Shown: positions 31,660-40,451, numbered from the stretch's first letter. The stretch: DNA of 64,000 nt from Chitinophaga sp. S165 (GCF_003182155.1 NZ_QGTG01000004.1:124001-188000), one strand, 5' to 3'. Numbers and translations are program-made. Notes: generated by a model from the letters alone, not told the origin.

Positions 31660-32583
31660 ATGCCATCTCAGACGCTTGACAGCCGAACTATAGATACACT
31701 TAGAGATATTCCTGACCTGATACCCGTTTTCCGAGAATATTTTGAGGACTGGACCATCAGAGTATTTAACAGGGAAATGCATGAATGCAGGAATTATCTA
31801 TCCCCTAACCGCAGGGATTTTTATAAAGTACTACTGACCACGAAAGGGGCAGGGGTATTTACAATGGGATTGAATACCTATTACCTGGAAGAGCCGACTA
31901 TTTTGTTTATTCATCCTAATGATATAATCTCGTGGAAGAACCTGTCCGAGGAGTCCGGGGGATTTTACTGCCTCTTCAAAAAGGACTTTATTAATGAGCA
32001 TCCGGCTTTGAAGGCAAGTCTGGACAAGTTTGCCCTGTTTACAGACAAATCAAAAAGCGTGATCCGCCTGACGGACGAGAACGCGCAGGTGCTGGAGCAG
32101 TTATTTGCCAAGATGAAAGAAGAGGAATTGTCCGGCAGCAAATGGAGTGACGATTCCATGCAGGCATATCTGCAACTGATCATGGTGGAAAGCACCAAGA
32201 TGGCGAATTTCCCACCACCAGACAGCGTGTCGGATGAATTCCGGCATGTACATGAGTTCTTTAAGTTGCTGGAAGACGAAGCGGCGGGCATTAATAAAGA
32301 AACACCGATCCGGATCAGGACAGCAAAAGAATTTGCCGCAGATCTGGCTGTACATCCCAATCACCTGAATGCTTTGCTGAAGAAACATACAGGGCAGAAT
32401 GTAAGCACACACATCAAAAACCGGCTGCTGGATGAGACCAAAGTATTATTACTGCAAACCGACTGGTCACTACAGGAGATCGGGTATAGCATAGGTTATG
32501 CAGAGCAGCCCAACTTCAATACATTTTTCAAGAAAAATACGGGTGTTACACCGGCAGAGTTCAGGAGAACATATCATTCATAA
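31660..32583 (+). CDS. AraC family transcriptional regulator
   Basis: 307 aa. An N-terminal cupin-type sensing domain (HECRNYLSPNRRDFYKVLLT near residues 40-60) precedes a C-terminal double helix-turn-helix. The HTH part has AKEFAADLAVHPNHLNALLK near 228-247 and the AraC signature LQEIGYSIGYAEQPNFNTFFKK near 270-291. The following SDR gene, on the same strand after a hairpin, is a plausible target. The domain type and the TGVTPAEFRR ending are standard for the family. Confidence 0.92.
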   Translation: MPSQTLDSRTIDTLRDIPDLIPVFREYFEDWTIRVFNREMHECRNYLSPNRRDFYKVLLTTKGAGVFTMGLNTYYLEEPTILFIHPNDIISWKNLSEESGGFYCLFKKDFINEHPALKASLDKFALFTDKSKSVIRLTDENAQVLEQLFAKMKEEELSGSKWSDDSMQAYLQLIMVESTKMANFPPPDSVSDEFRHVHEFFKLLEDEAAGINKETPIRIRTAKEFAADLAVHPNHLNALLKKHTGQNVSTHIKNRLLDETKVLLLQTDWSLQEIGYSIGYAEQPNFNTFFKKNTGVTPAEFRRTYHS

Positions 32584-32621
32584 GAAAGAGCCGATCCTTT
32601 TAACTATAAACATCAGCATAC

Positions 32622-32660
32622 AATGCCTTCACGGAATATCCGGGAGGGCATTATTGTTTT
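32622..32660 (+). terminator. Probable terminator of the AraC-type gene
   Basis: AATGCCTTC pairs imperfectly with GAGGGCATT (32644-32652) and is followed by ATTGTTTTT. Weak but in the expected position. Confidence 0.5.
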
Positions 32661-32768
32661 TAAGCGCCCTGCATAACCCCTTCTTTGATTTTCATAAAAG
32701 ATTCAGTGCTTTTGCTAAAGCCCGGCTGCTGGCTTCTTTTCATCTTTGTATCACAAAACACAAACAAA

Positions 32769-33629
32769 ATGAAAAACGCAAAAACACAGAAAGTATGGTT
32801 CATCACCGGAGCATCCCGGGGTTTCGGATTAGAAATATCAAAAGCAATTCTCGCCGCAGGCGACAAACTGGTAGCTACCGTGCGTAGCAAACCTGAAGAA
32901 CTGGCTGCCCAGCTGGAAAACCACAAATATCTTTCCGTAGTATTACTCGATATCACGAATGAAGAACAGGCTAAAGCTGCGGCTAAACAGGCTGTGGATA
33001 CCTTTGGCAGAATAGACATCCTGGTAAATAACGCCGGTTATGGCTTGCTGAGCGGTGTGGAAGAGGCTACGGCCCAGGAGATAAAGAACAACTATGAAGT
33101 AAATGTATTCGGCATGCTGAATGTGACCCGTGCGGTATTGCCTTATATGAGGGCGCAAGGTTCCGGTCATGTGATCAATATTTCTTCAATAGGAGGTCTG
33201 GCAGGCTTTGTGGGTTGGGGCATTTATGGATCAACCAAATTTGCGGTGGAAGGAATTACTGAAGCAATGGCACAGGAACTGGCTCCACTGGGTATTTATG
33301 CAACTGTCGTAGCTCCTGGATTCTTCCGGACTGAATTCCTCGACCATGCATCCCTTGTAAAAACAAGCAACGAGATCAGCGATTATGCAGCCACAGTGGG
33401 AGAGATGCGCACTTTCGCGGTGAATGCGAATAAAAAACAACCCGGTGATCCGGTAAAACTGGCGCAAGCTTTTGTTAAGCTGGGACATGCGGAAAATCCT
33501 CCTGTACACCTGCCATTAGGTAATGATACATTGGCGAGATTCAGGGAAAAGACCGCTGCTTTCGAGAAAGAGATTGCAGAGTGGCATGAAGTGATCACCG
33601 GAACAGATCATGATGATGTAGCAGCTTAA
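32769..33629 (+). CDS. Short-chain dehydrogenase/reductase (SDR)
   Basis: 286 aa from MKNAKTQKVWF; a longer open frame begins at 32685 but that stretch looks non-coding. The cofactor motif GASRGFGLEISKAI (TGxxxGxG) is near residues 13-26. NNAGYG is near 88, and the catalytic pair Ser (NISSIGG) and YGSTKFA (Tyr-x-x-x-Lys) near 140-160. A classical SDR with NAD(P)-dependent oxidoreductase activity; the substrate is unknown. Its position after the AraC-type regulator suggests regulation by it. Confidence 0.9.
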   Translation: MKNAKTQKVWFITGASRGFGLEISKAILAAGDKLVATVRSKPEELAAQLENHKYLSVVLLDITNEEQAKAAAKQAVDTFGRIDILVNNAGYGLLSGVEEATAQEIKNNYEVNVFGMLNVTRAVLPYMRAQGSGHVINISSIGGLAGFVGWGIYGSTKFAVEGITEAMAQELAPLGIYATVVAPGFFRTEFLDHASLVKTSNEISDYAATVGEMRTFAVNANKKQPGDPVKLAQAFVKLGHAENPPVHLPLGNDTLARFREKTAAFEKEIAEWHEVITGTDHDDVAA

Positions 33630-33653
33630 AATATAAGGCAGGGGTAAGAAATG

Positions 33654-33684
33654 AAAAGCGGTTGTCAGGCGACAACCGCTTTTT
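33654..33684. terminator. Terminator between SDR and the convergent monooxygenase gene
   Basis: AAAAGCGGTTGTC (33654-33666) pairs with GACAACCGCTTTT (33671-33683). Its T-runs can serve both directions. Confidence 0.85.
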
Positions 33685-33747
33685 CAATATTAAAAAATTA
33701 TTTCCGGAATATCAGGCACAGCCGACCTACGTAGATGTGATCCCCGC

Positions 33748-34749
33748 TTATTTAATAAGTAACGAATTTGTTTTCTCCAGTGTTTCTTCCAGCTCCTGTA
33801 CCAGTTTATTCACAATATCATGGATGGGGCTGATCTCTTCCACCATTTCGACACTTTGTCCGGCGGACCAGAGTTGATCGTAATTCCCTGGTTTCACGGC
33901 AGCTTCCAGTTTCTTCATACCTCTCAGCTGGACAAGCATTTTGAAATATTTGCGGGTACGGACATTTTTATTCAGCTGTTTTTCCAGCCAGTTCTGTTTA
34001 TAGCCGATCTTTTTGGCGGCAGGCGTATTGATCACATTGCAGGGAGTACCTGACAGTCGCTCTGTCAATACAATGTCTTCCATACCGTAGTCAAGGATGG
34101 CGTTTTTGTAAGCATCGCTGACGCTGGCCTCTTCACTGGCGATGAAACGGGTGCCAATAGAAGCGCCATGAGCGCCCAGTACAAGCGCACTAGCTAATTG
34201 CTGACCGGTAGCGATACCTCCGGCAGCTACCAGCAGTTTATCAGGAAATTCCTTTTGCAGAGCGGGAACGAGGATATGCATGGGGTAGGGGCCGGCATGG
34301 CCACCTGCACCTGCACATACGGCAATGAAGCCATCACAGCCTGCCTGCGCGGCTTTTTCTGCGTGCTGGATATTGGTAACGTCGCACAGCACTTTAGCGC
34401 CATAGCTGTGGGCGGCTGCGATCACTTCCTTCGGACTGCCCAGGGAGGTGATATAAAAAGGAACTTCTGCAGCTACACAGTCTTTCAGGTGTTTGGAGTA
34501 GAGCGGATTGGTTTTCTGGACAATAAGGTTGACGCCATAGGTACCCTGTCCGGGCAGTAATTGTGCCCGGTGTTGGTTCAATTGGTCCAGCACCTGCTTT
34601 AGTTCTCCCTCTTTCCTGAAGTTGAGGGAAGGGAATGTGCCAGCTATCCCGTTGTCCATGGCGGCTTTAACCATCTTTTCGTTACTGACGAGGAACATGG
34701 GGGCCATAATGACCGGGTAGCGGATGGCAAGGGCTGAGGTTAATTGCAT
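33748..34749 (-). CDS. Nitronate monooxygenase (NMO / 2-nitropropane dioxygenase family)
   Basis: 333 aa TIM-barrel flavoprotein. Motifs: YPVIMAPMFLVSNEKMVKAA at the start, CDGFIAVCAGAGGHAGPYPM near residue 133 containing the G-x-G-G-H active-site His, LLVAAGGIATGQQLASALVLG near 174, and GASIGTRFIASEEA near 195-208. It oxidises alkyl nitronates or related nitro compounds with FMN. ribE lies 15 bases upstream on the same strand, so a flavoprotein and riboflavin synthase are probably in one operon. Confidence 0.88.
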   Translation of the reverse strand: MQLTSALAIRYPVIMAPMFLVSNEKMVKAAMDNGIAGTFPSLNFRKEGELKQVLDQLNQHRAQLLPGQGTYGVNLIVQKTNPLYSKHLKDCVAAEVPFYITSLGSPKEVIAAAHSYGAKVLCDVTNIQHAEKAAQAGCDGFIAVCAGAGGHAGPYPMHILVPALQKEFPDKLLVAAGGIATGQQLASALVLGAHGASIGTRFIASEEASVSDAYKNAILDYGMEDIVLTERLSGTPCNVINTPAAKKIGYKQNWLEKQLNKNVRTRKYFKMLVQLRGMKKLEAAVKPGNYDQLWSAGQSVEMVEEISPIHDIVNKLVQELEETLEKTNSLLIK

Positions 34750-34764
34750 AAGTGGAATGTTTAG

Positions 34765-35355
34765 CTATGATTTGACAGCAAGCTGCCTGGCCACGAATTT
34801 TCCGAGGATGTCAAATTCCAGGTTAATTGTGTGTCCGGGTTGAACGGCTGAGATATTAGTGTGCTCATATGTATATGGAATGACAGCAATGCTGAATTCC
34901 GTATTGGTCACATTATATATGGTTAGGCTGATACCGTTGAGGCAGATAGAGCCTTTTTCTACGATGAGGCCGGCAAATTGTTCCGGGTAACGGAAACGGA
35001 ATTCCCAGCTGCCGTCCTGCGGCGTACAGGAAAGACACTCGCCGGTGCTATCGACATGCCCCTGTACCAGGTGGCCGTCTATTCTGCCATTAAAGATCAT
35101 GGCCCTTTCCAGGTTTACTTTTTGTCCGGGGGTGAGTTGGCCGATATTACTTTTCAGCAGCGTCTCGGCAACGGCTACGATATCGTAGGTCTCGCCGTCA
35201 ACGCGGGTAACAGTCAAACAAACGCCGTTGTGGGCTACGCTTTGGTCAATTTTCAATTCGGGCGCCAGGGATGAGCGGATAGTGATGACCATATTGGTAC
35301 CTTCCTGCCTGGTAGCTATTACTTCTCCTAGTGATTCTATGATTCCTGTAAACAT
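34765..35355 (-). CDS. ribE: Riboflavin synthase, alpha subunit
   Basis: 196 aa made of two tandem lumazine-binding beta-barrels. Both repeats are visible: MFTGIIESLGEVIATR with VAHNGVCLTVTRVDG in the first half, and the GHVDSTGECLSC region with GSICLNGISLTIYNV in the second half. The enzyme dismutates 6,7-dimethyl-8-ribityllumazine to riboflavin. The start MFTGIIE is the invariant N-terminus of the family. It is divergent from rpsU and is followed 15 bases later by the nitronate monooxygenase gene. Confidence 0.95.
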   Translation of the reverse strand: MFTGIIESLGEVIATRQEGTNMVITIRSSLAPELKIDQSVAHNGVCLTVTRVDGETYDIVAVAETLLKSNIGQLTPGQKVNLERAMIFNGRIDGHLVQGHVDSTGECLSCTPQDGSWEFRFRYPEQFAGLIVEKGSICLNGISLTIYNVTNTEFSIAVIPYTYEHTNISAVQPGHTINLEFDILGKFVARQLAVKS

Positions 35356-35411
35356 AGGGCTAAATTAAGTAATAATGAGGAGATGGCCGTGGGCAGAAGA
35401 TCCTGCCTTTA

Positions 35412-35443
35412 TTTTGATAATTAAAAAGAATGTTTTACTTTTG
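35412..35443 (+). promoter_or_regulatory. Consensus promoter of rpsU
   Basis: TTTTG (35412-35416), 19 bases, TACTTTTG (35436-35443). The transcript should start about 35450, leaving a leader of about 20 bases. Confidence 0.8.
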
Positions 35444-35470
35444 CCTTCCTGAAAAAAAGGAGTATTAATT

Positions 35471-35668
35471 ATGTTGATCATCGATTCCAAAGATTGCGAA
35501 AACATTGACAAGGCGCTCAAAAAATACAAAAAGAAATTTGAGAAAGCTCGTATCCTGCTGCAACTCAGGTCACGTCAATCTTTCACAAAACCTTCCGTAA
35601 AGCGTCGTACTGAAGTGCTGAAAGCTGTTTACAAACAGCAGTTAGCCAGTGGTAAATTAGACGATTGA
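35471..35668 (+). CDS. rpsU: Small ribosomal subunit protein bS21
   Basis: 65 aa, highly basic. The protein starts MLIIDSKDCENIDKALKKYK with the bS21 sequence KKFEKARILLQLRSRQSF and PSVKRRTEVLKAV. It binds near the anti-Shine-Dalgarno region of 16S rRNA. In this phylum bS21 takes part in sequestering the anti-SD sequence, which fits the weak SD sites seen in this window. It has its own promoter and terminator. Confidence 0.95.
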   Translation: MLIIDSKDCENIDKALKKYKKKFEKARILLQLRSRQSFTKPSVKRRTEVLKAVYKQQLASGKLDD

Positions 35669-35699
35669 TTCTATCGGGAGTAATTCCCAACGCAAAATA

Positions 35700-35739
35700 T
35701 TGATGATTGTAAGGTTTATTATAACTTTACAATCATCAA
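35700..35739 (+). terminator. Terminator hairpin of rpsU
   Basis: TTGATGATTGTAAGGTT (35700-35716) pairs with AACTTTACAATCATCAA (35723-35739), with one G-T pair. A T-rich segment follows and overlaps the xer start region. Confidence 0.75.
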
Positions 35740-35749
35740 ACTTTTTATT

Positions 35750-36694
35750 TTGAGTGAAGTCTTACACCCGGTAGCTAATCGTTTTTTGGCTTACATCCGG
35801 CTTGAGAAGCGCTATTCTGCACATACTGCTACTGCATATCAGCAGGACCTTACCCAATTTTTTATTTTTTTAAGATCCCAATATGGCGATGTGTCCCTTA
35901 CAGGCATATCGCATTCGCATGTCCGTACCTGGCTGGCCTGGCTGATGGAAGAGGGCATGATTGCCAAGAGTGTTAACCGGAAGATCTCCACACTTAAATC
36001 GTTTTTCAAATATGCATTGCGCCATGGGGAAATTACTGTTTCACCGATGACGAAAGTGACTGCCCCGAAGATAGGGAAGCGTTTACCCGGGTTTATTGAC
36101 GAGAAGGGGATGCAGGCAGTGGAAGACAACCGTAGTCTGCGCAGGGGGCAGGAAAATGAACCGATTTTCGGTGAAGATCTGGAGGGCAGGACGCACCGGA
36201 TGATATTTGAGCTGTTGTACCATACAGGGATCCGGTTATCTGAGCTGATCAATCTGCAGGAGCGGCATGTGGATACGGGTAATCTCACTATAAAAGTGCT
36301 GGGAAAGGGCAATAAGGAGCGGATTATTCCTATCAGTGCCGTGTTGAAGGACGAAATAAGGGAGTACCGCGCCATGCGCCGGAAAGAGCTGGAAACGTAC
36401 GATAACGAGGTGTTATTGGTAAATCCGCGAAGCGGAAAGAAATTATACCCGAGATATGTGTATAATGTGGTCCGGGGATACCTGACGGATCATCAGATCA
36501 CGACACTTAGCCGGAGAAGTCCGCATATACTGCGGCATACGTTTGCAACGCATCTGACCAACAACGGGGCGGACCTGAATGCGGTGAAGGAATTGCTGGG
36601 TCACTCGAGCCTGGCGTCTACGCAGGTTTATACGCATAACAGTATTGAGAAGTTAAGGGAAGCATACCGGAAGGCGCATCCAAAGGGCGAGTAG
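35750..36694 (+). CDS. Tyrosine recombinase XerC/XerD
   Basis: 314 aa starting with TTG; no ATG lies close upstream and the N-terminal SAM-like domain begins at once (FLAYIRLEKRYSAHTATAYQ). The catalytic domain has YHTGIRLSELINL (first Arg), VLGKGNKERIIPI (Lys), HILRHTFATHL (His-x-x-Arg), LLGHSSLASTQVYTH (His and the region of the nucleophile Tyr), and VYTHNSIEKLREAY. Such enzymes resolve chromosome dimers at dif. Its location between rpsU and hpf is a common chromosomal setting in the phylum rather than an integrated element. XerC and XerD cannot be separated from sequence alone. Confidence 0.92.
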   Translation: MSEVLHPVANRFLAYIRLEKRYSAHTATAYQQDLTQFFIFLRSQYGDVSLTGISHSHVRTWLAWLMEEGMIAKSVNRKISTLKSFFKYALRHGEITVSPMTKVTAPKIGKRLPGFIDEKGMQAVEDNRSLRRGQENEPIFGEDLEGRTHRMIFELLYHTGIRLSELINLQERHVDTGNLTIKVLGKGNKERIIPISAVLKDEIREYRAMRRKELETYDNEVLLVNPRSGKKLYPRYVYNVVRGYLTDHQITTLSRRSPHILRHTFATHLTNNGADLNAVKELLGHSSLASTQVYTHNSIEKLREAYRKAHPKGE

Positions 36695-36884
36695 GGCATG
36701 TTTTGTACTTTAACAAAATATTACTAAATGGTTATGCAAAAGAGTTGAAAAGTCACTAAATTAGTAATGAGTTCTTTGTATACTTTTTTCATTAGTCGAG
36801 ATCCATGACCATTAAAAAAATGAAAGCCTATGGACGTAATGTTACGAGCATGTACAAGATTGTTTAAAACTAAAAATTAGTGCT

Positions 36885-37184
36885 ATGAACGTTCAAATTC
36901 AAACAGTGCATTTTGATGCTGACTCAAAGTTGATTGATCATGTTAGTAAAAAACTTCAAAAACTCAATACTTATTATGACCGGATTATTAGCGTAGAAGT
37001 CTTTTTAAAGTTAGATGGAATAGCCCATCAGATTAAAGATAAAATTGCCGAGATAAAAGTCCACATCCCACGCCAAGACTTATTTGTAAAGCACGAATCC
37101 AAATCTTTCGAGGAGTCATTTGATCTCGCCTTTGACTCAGTTGTTAACCAGATCAAGAAAACGAAAGAGAAGAAATTTCAGTAA
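36885..37184 (+). CDS. hpf: Ribosome hibernation promoting factor / RaiA family
   Basis: 99 aa, the short form. It begins MNVQIQTVHFDADSKLIDHV and contains KLDGIAHQIKDKIAEIKVHI and HESKSFEESFDLAFDSVVNQ with a basic tail. Members bind between ribosomal subunits during stress and block translation. It is placed before the tRNA-tuf transcription unit. Confidence 0.92.
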   Translation: MNVQIQTVHFDADSKLIDHVSKKLQKLNTYYDRIISVEVFLKLDGIAHQIKDKIAEIKVHIPRQDLFVKHESKSFEESFDLAFDSVVNQIKKTKEKKFQ

Positions 37185-37197
37185 AATCTTAAAAATA

Positions 37198-37229
37198 TTT
37201 TGGAATTAAATATCTGTTTCCTACCTTTG
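37198..37229 (+). promoter_or_regulatory. Upstream consensus promoter of the tRNA-tuf unit
   Basis: TTTTG (37198-37202), 19 bases, TACCTTTG (37222-37229). A CCGATC/GATCGG hairpin lies in the first transcribed bases. Confidence 0.75.
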
Positions 37230-37340
37230 CCATCCCGATCGAAAAAAGGGATCGGTGAAGGTAGGAAAGTTCTTTACTGTAGGGTGTTTTAGCCAAATAA
37301 TACAAGTTTTAAAAATTGTATCCGGGTGCTGAAAAAAAGA

Positions 37341-37371
37341 TTTTGAGATTATAAAAATTCAACTATTTTTG
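37341..37371 (+). promoter_or_regulatory. Second consensus promoter, immediately before tRNA-Thr
   Basis: TTTTG (37341-37345), 18 bases, TATTTTTG (37364-37371). Transcription would start about 40 bases before tRNA-Thr(TGT). Confidence 0.75.
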
Positions 37372-37418
37372 CACCCTCTTATAACGGATACCTTTTATAA
37401 GATTCTTGAATAAGATAA

Positions 37419-37492
37419 GCCAGCATAGCTCAGTTGGCCAGAGCTACTGATTTGTAATCAGTGGGTCGGGGGTTCGAATCCCTCTGCTGGCT
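37419..37492 (+). tRNA. tRNA-Thr (anticodon TGT)
   Basis: Acceptor GCCAGCA pairs with TGCTGGC. Anticodon loop TTTGTAA gives TGT, and the T-loop is TTCGAAT. First gene of the tRNA cluster before tuf. Confidence 0.95.
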
Positions 37493-37560
37493 CCGGAAAA
37501 ATTCCGAAGCAAAAAAATGGTCCGGACGGACGTGATTTTGGAAAGGAGTTTAAGGTTTTA

Positions 37561-37642
37561 GGGCAGGTTCCAGAGCGGCCAAATGGGGCGGACTGTAAAT
37601 CCGCTGACTACGTCTTCACAGGTTCGAATCCTGTCCTGCCCA
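37561..37642 (+). tRNA. tRNA-Tyr (anticodon GTA)
   Basis: Acceptor GGGCAGG pairs with CCTGCCC. Anticodon loop CTGTAAA gives GTA. The long variable arm is typical of tRNA-Tyr. Confidence 0.95.
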
Positions 37643-37770
37643 CACAGCGCAAATGTTCCGCCTTTGCCCCTTAGCAAAGGCGGAACTTGTCTGTTAAGTG
37701 CAGGTTCTTCATAAAAGAGAGCGATAGAGTAGAGGCAATCAGTTCTTTAAATGTGTACCATTAATTAAAT

Positions 37771-37843
37771 GCGGGAGTAGCTCAGTTGGTAGAGCGACAG
37801 CCTTCCAAGCTGTAGGTCGCGGGTTCGAACCTCGTCTCCCGCT
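37771..37843 (+). tRNA. tRNA-Gly (anticodon TCC)
   Basis: Acceptor GCGGGAG pairs with CTCCCGC. Anticodon loop CTTCCAA gives TCC, and the T-loop is TTCGAAC. Confidence 0.95.
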
Positions 37844-37908
37844 CATTGTAATACCTGTTCGAATGTCTGGTATTATATGGGATGAAAGTTCTTTAAAAGA
37901 TTTTCAAT

Positions 37909-37980
<72 letters not shown>

Positions 37981-38011
37981 CAACGGATTTCCAAACATCC
38001 GGGATCCGGAT

Positions 38012-38085
38012 TTCGTTGTAGCTCAGTGGAAGAGCGTTCCGGGATAAACCAGGAAAGGTCGTGAGTTCAATTCTCATCAGCGGCA
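38012..38085 (+). pseudogene. Degenerate tRNA-like sequence derived from tRNA-Thr(GGT)
   Basis: It keeps a D-arm (GCTC/GAGC) and an intact T-arm, and shares 24 identical bases (38056-38079) with tRNA-Thr(GGT) at 37951-37974. The anticodon region is two bases longer and cannot form the normal five-pair stem with a seven-base loop. Only TTCC/GGAA with a bulged A and GATAAA loop is possible. The acceptor TTCGTTG versus CAGCGGC has a mismatched end. A non-functional tRNA duplicate is the simplest reading. Confidence 0.7.
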
Positions 38086-38155
38086 CAAGTTTGTAAAACC
38101 GTTTTTTAAAAACAACTATCAATACAATCTTTACAAACCATCTAAAAAAAATACA

Positions 38156-39343
38156 ATGGCAAAAGAAACCTTTAAGCGGGATAAACCCCACGTAAACATT
38201 GGTACCATCGGCCACGTTGACCACGGTAAAACTACCTTAACTGCTGCCATTACCAACATTTTGGCGAGCAAGGGTCTGGCAGAGAAGAAAGGATATGATG
38301 AGATCGATGCAGCTCCTGAAGAAAAAGAAAGAGGTATTACCATCAATACAGCACACGTTGAGTATCAGACAGCTAACCGCCACTACGCGCACGTTGACTG
38401 TCCTGGTCACGCTGACTATGTGAAGAACATGATCACTGGTGCTGCGCAGATGGACGGTGCGATCCTGGTGGTTGCCGCTACAGATGGTCCGATGCCACAA
38501 ACTAAAGAACACATCCTGCTGGCTCGCCAGGTAGGCGTTCCTCGTATCGTTGTGTTCATGAACAAGGTTGACCTGGTTGATGATCCTGAGTTGCTGGAAC
38601 TGGTTGAACTGGAAATCCGCGAACTGCTGAGCAAATATAACTATGATGGTGATAACACACCAATCATCAAGGGTTCTGCAACCGGCGCTCTGGCTGGTGA
38701 AGAAAAATGGGTTGGCGCAGTTGAAGAACTGATGGCTGCAGTTGATGAATACATCCCACTGCCTCCTCGTCCGGTTGATCTGCCATTCCTGATGTCTGTA
38801 GAAGACGTATTCTCTATCACTGGTCGTGGTACTGTTGCTACAGGACGTATCGAACGTGGTAAGATTAAAGTTGGTGAGCCAGTTGAAATCGTTGGTCTGA
38901 TCGAAAAACCACTGACTTCTACATGTACTGGTGTTGAGATGTTCAAAAAATTACTGGATGAAGGTGAAGCTGGTGACAACGCTGGTCTGCTCCTCCGCGG
39001 TATTGAAAAATCTCAGATCCGTCGTGGTATGGTTATCACTAAACCAGGTACCATCACTCCGCACACTGAATTCAAATGTGAAGTATACGTACTGAGCAAA
39101 GAAGAAGGTGGCCGTCACACTCCGTTCTTCAACAAATACCGTCCTCAGTTCTACTTCCGTACAACTGACGTAACTGGTGAAGTTGAATTACCAGCAGGTG
39201 TTGAAATGGTTATGCCTGGTGATAACGTAGGTCTGGTTGTTAAACTGATCGCTCCAATCGCTATGGAAAAAGGTCTGAAATTCGCTATCCGCGAAGGTGG
39301 ACGTACCGTAGGTGCTGGTCAGGTTACTGAGATCATCAAGTAA
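38156..39343 (+). CDS. tuf: Elongation factor Tu
   Basis: 395 aa GTPase that delivers aminoacyl-tRNA to the ribosome. G-motifs: GHVDHGKTT near residues 19-27 (P-loop), [12 protein letters not shown] near 81, and [10 protein letters not shown] near 134 (NKxD). Domain 2 contains [14 protein letters not shown]. The N-terminus [14 protein letters not shown] is typical of Bacteroidota. Its codons are strongly biased to the set used in ribosomal genes of this window. It is preceded by the tRNA cluster and followed by tRNA-Trp, secE and nusG. Confidence 0.98.
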   Translation: MAKETFKRDKPHVNIGTIGHVDHGKTTLTAAITNILASKGLAEKKGYDEIDAAPEEKERGITINTAHVEYQTANRHYAHVDCPGHADYVKNMITGAAQMDGAILVVAATDGPMPQTKEHILLARQVGVPRIVVFMNKVDLVDDPELLELVELEIRELLSKYNYDGDNTPIIKGSATGALAGEEKWVGAVEELMAAVDEYIPLPPRPVDLPFLMSVEDVFSITGRGTVATGRIERGKIKVGEPVEIVGLIEKPLTSTCTGVEMFKKLLDEGEAGDNAGLLLRGIEKSQIRRGMVITKPGTITPHTEFKCEVYVLSKEEGGRHTPFFNKYRPQFYFRTTDVTGEVELPAGVEMVMPGDNVGLVVKLIAPIAMEKGLKFAIREGGRTVGAGQVTEIIK

Positions 39344-39369
39344 TCACTTTCAGAATATAATTAGAAGGC

Positions 39370-39459
39370 CATTAGCAATTAGCAAATTGCATTCAGCAGA
39401 TAAATTTAATTTATGTAAATTTGTTCCGCTGGTTAGCCTGAAGCTGGCAGCTAATGGTC
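39370..39459. repeat. Heptad-phased units forming a long dyad between tuf and tRNA-Trp
   Basis: CATTAGC, AATTAGC, AAATTGC and ATTCAGC run in exact seven-base phase from 39370 to 39397. GGTTAGC, CTGAAGC and TGGCAGC do so from 39431 to 39451. The outer parts GGCCATTAGC and GCTAATGGTC are complementary, so the block can fold as a stem spanning about 90 bases. A TAAATTTG box (39416-39423) matching the -7 consensus lies between the halves. Confidence 0.6.
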
Positions 39460-39469
39460 TTTTACATAC

Positions 39470-39540
39470 ACGGGCATAGTTCAATGGTAGAATAGAGGTC
39501 TCCAAAACCTTTGATCAGGGTTCGAATCCTTGTGCCCGTG
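39470..39540 (+). tRNA. tRNA-Trp (anticodon CCA)
   Basis: Acceptor ACGGGCA pairs with TGCCCGT, and anticodon loop CTCCAAA gives CCA. It lies between tuf and secE, the usual location in this phylum. Confidence 0.95.
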
Positions 39541-39607
39541 CTAAGAAATGGTGAAAAGTGAAGGCTTTTCACCTTTCATGTTTTCAAACGGTTAATCTTT
39601 TACACCA

Positions 39608-39802
39608 ATGAATAAGGTTAGAGCATACTTCCGGGAGTCATATCATGAGCTGGTACATAAAGTATCCTGGCCTACATGGCAGGAACTGCAGTCTTCCACA
39701 ATGATTGTATTAATCGCTACTGTAGTTATCACTGCGATCGTTTGGGGTATGGACGCCCTTTCACATCTCATGTTAACTCAGTACTATAAAATTATAGGAT
39801 AA
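39608..39802 (+). CDS. secE: Preprotein translocase subunit SecE
   Basis: 64 aa, the short form with one membrane helix (STMIVLIATVVITAIVWGMD). The conserved amphipathic segment is SYHELVHKVSWPTWQELQSS. SecE clamps SecY in the inner membrane. The stop overlaps the nusG start by one base (TAATG). Confidence 0.95.
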   Translation: MNKVRAYFRESYHELVHKVSWPTWQELQSSTMIVLIATVVITAIVWGMDALSHLMLTQYYKIIG

Positions 39803-40395
39803 TGATGGATGCATCCAATAATAACCCTGCAGAAGAAACAAACATTCCCACCCAGGACACCAAATGGTACGTTCTGCGCGTAGTGAGTGGTAAAGAGAAG
39901 AAGGTTAAAGAATACCTGGATATCGAAGTACGTCGCTCCGATTGGGGTAACGTGATCACCCAGATATTTTTGCCTGTAGAGAAAGTCTACAAAGTGCAGG
40001 CAGGTAAAAAGGTGATGCGCGAAAAGAACTTTTATCCAGGCTACGTAATGATCGAAGCCATAGACGGAAAAATGACCGATGAGGTAATTCAGTCTATCCG
40101 CAACGTATCAGGTGTTATTCACTTCCTGGGTAAAGATAAGCCCATCGCTCTGCGTAAGGCTGAAGTAAACAAAATGTTAGGTAAGGTCGATGAAATGTCT
40201 GATAATGGACTGACCATGAGCGAACCTTTCATTGTTGGCGAAACCATCAAGATCATCGATGGACCTTTCAATGACTTCAACGGTATCATCGAAGAGGTGA
40301 TAGAAGATAAGAAGAAACTGAAAGTAACTGTGAAGATCTTCGGTCGTGCCACACCTGTAGAACTGAACTTTATGCAGGTTGAAAAAATCAGCTAA
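39802..40395 (+). CDS. nusG: Transcription termination/antitermination protein NusG
   Basis: 197 aa. The N-terminal NGN domain has [19 protein letters not shown] and [11 protein letters not shown]. The C-terminal KOW domain has [20 protein letters not shown]. NusG links RNA polymerase to ribosome or Rho. Translation coupling with secE is expected from the overlap. A terminator follows directly, which separates it from rplK. Confidence 0.97.
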   Translation: MMDASNNNPAEETNIPTQDTKWYVLRVVSGKEKKVKEYLDIEVRRSDWGNVITQIFLPVEKVYKVQAGKKVMREKNFYPGYVMIEAIDGKMTDEVIQSIRNVSGVIHFLGKDKPIALRKAEVNKMLGKVDEMSDNGLTMSEPFIVGETIKIIDGPFNDFNGIIEEVIEDKKKLKVTVKIFGRATPVELNFMQVEKIS

Positions 40396-40414
40396 CTATT
40401 TCAGTAATCATATT

Positions 40415-40447
40415 AAACCGTCCCGCTTTAAGCAGGACGGTTTTTTT
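40415..40447 (+). terminator. Terminator after nusG
   Basis: AAACCGTCC pairs with GGACGGTTT with an inner GC/GC extension, then a T-run. It separates nusG from the rest of the usual ribosomal operon. Confidence 0.9.
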
Positions 40448-40451
40448 ATGT

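Noticed and set aside
35750-36694. Xer recombinase as a sign of an integrated element
   Set aside because: No attachment repeats or phage genes nearby; rpsU-xer-hpf is an ordinary chromosomal order in the phylum.
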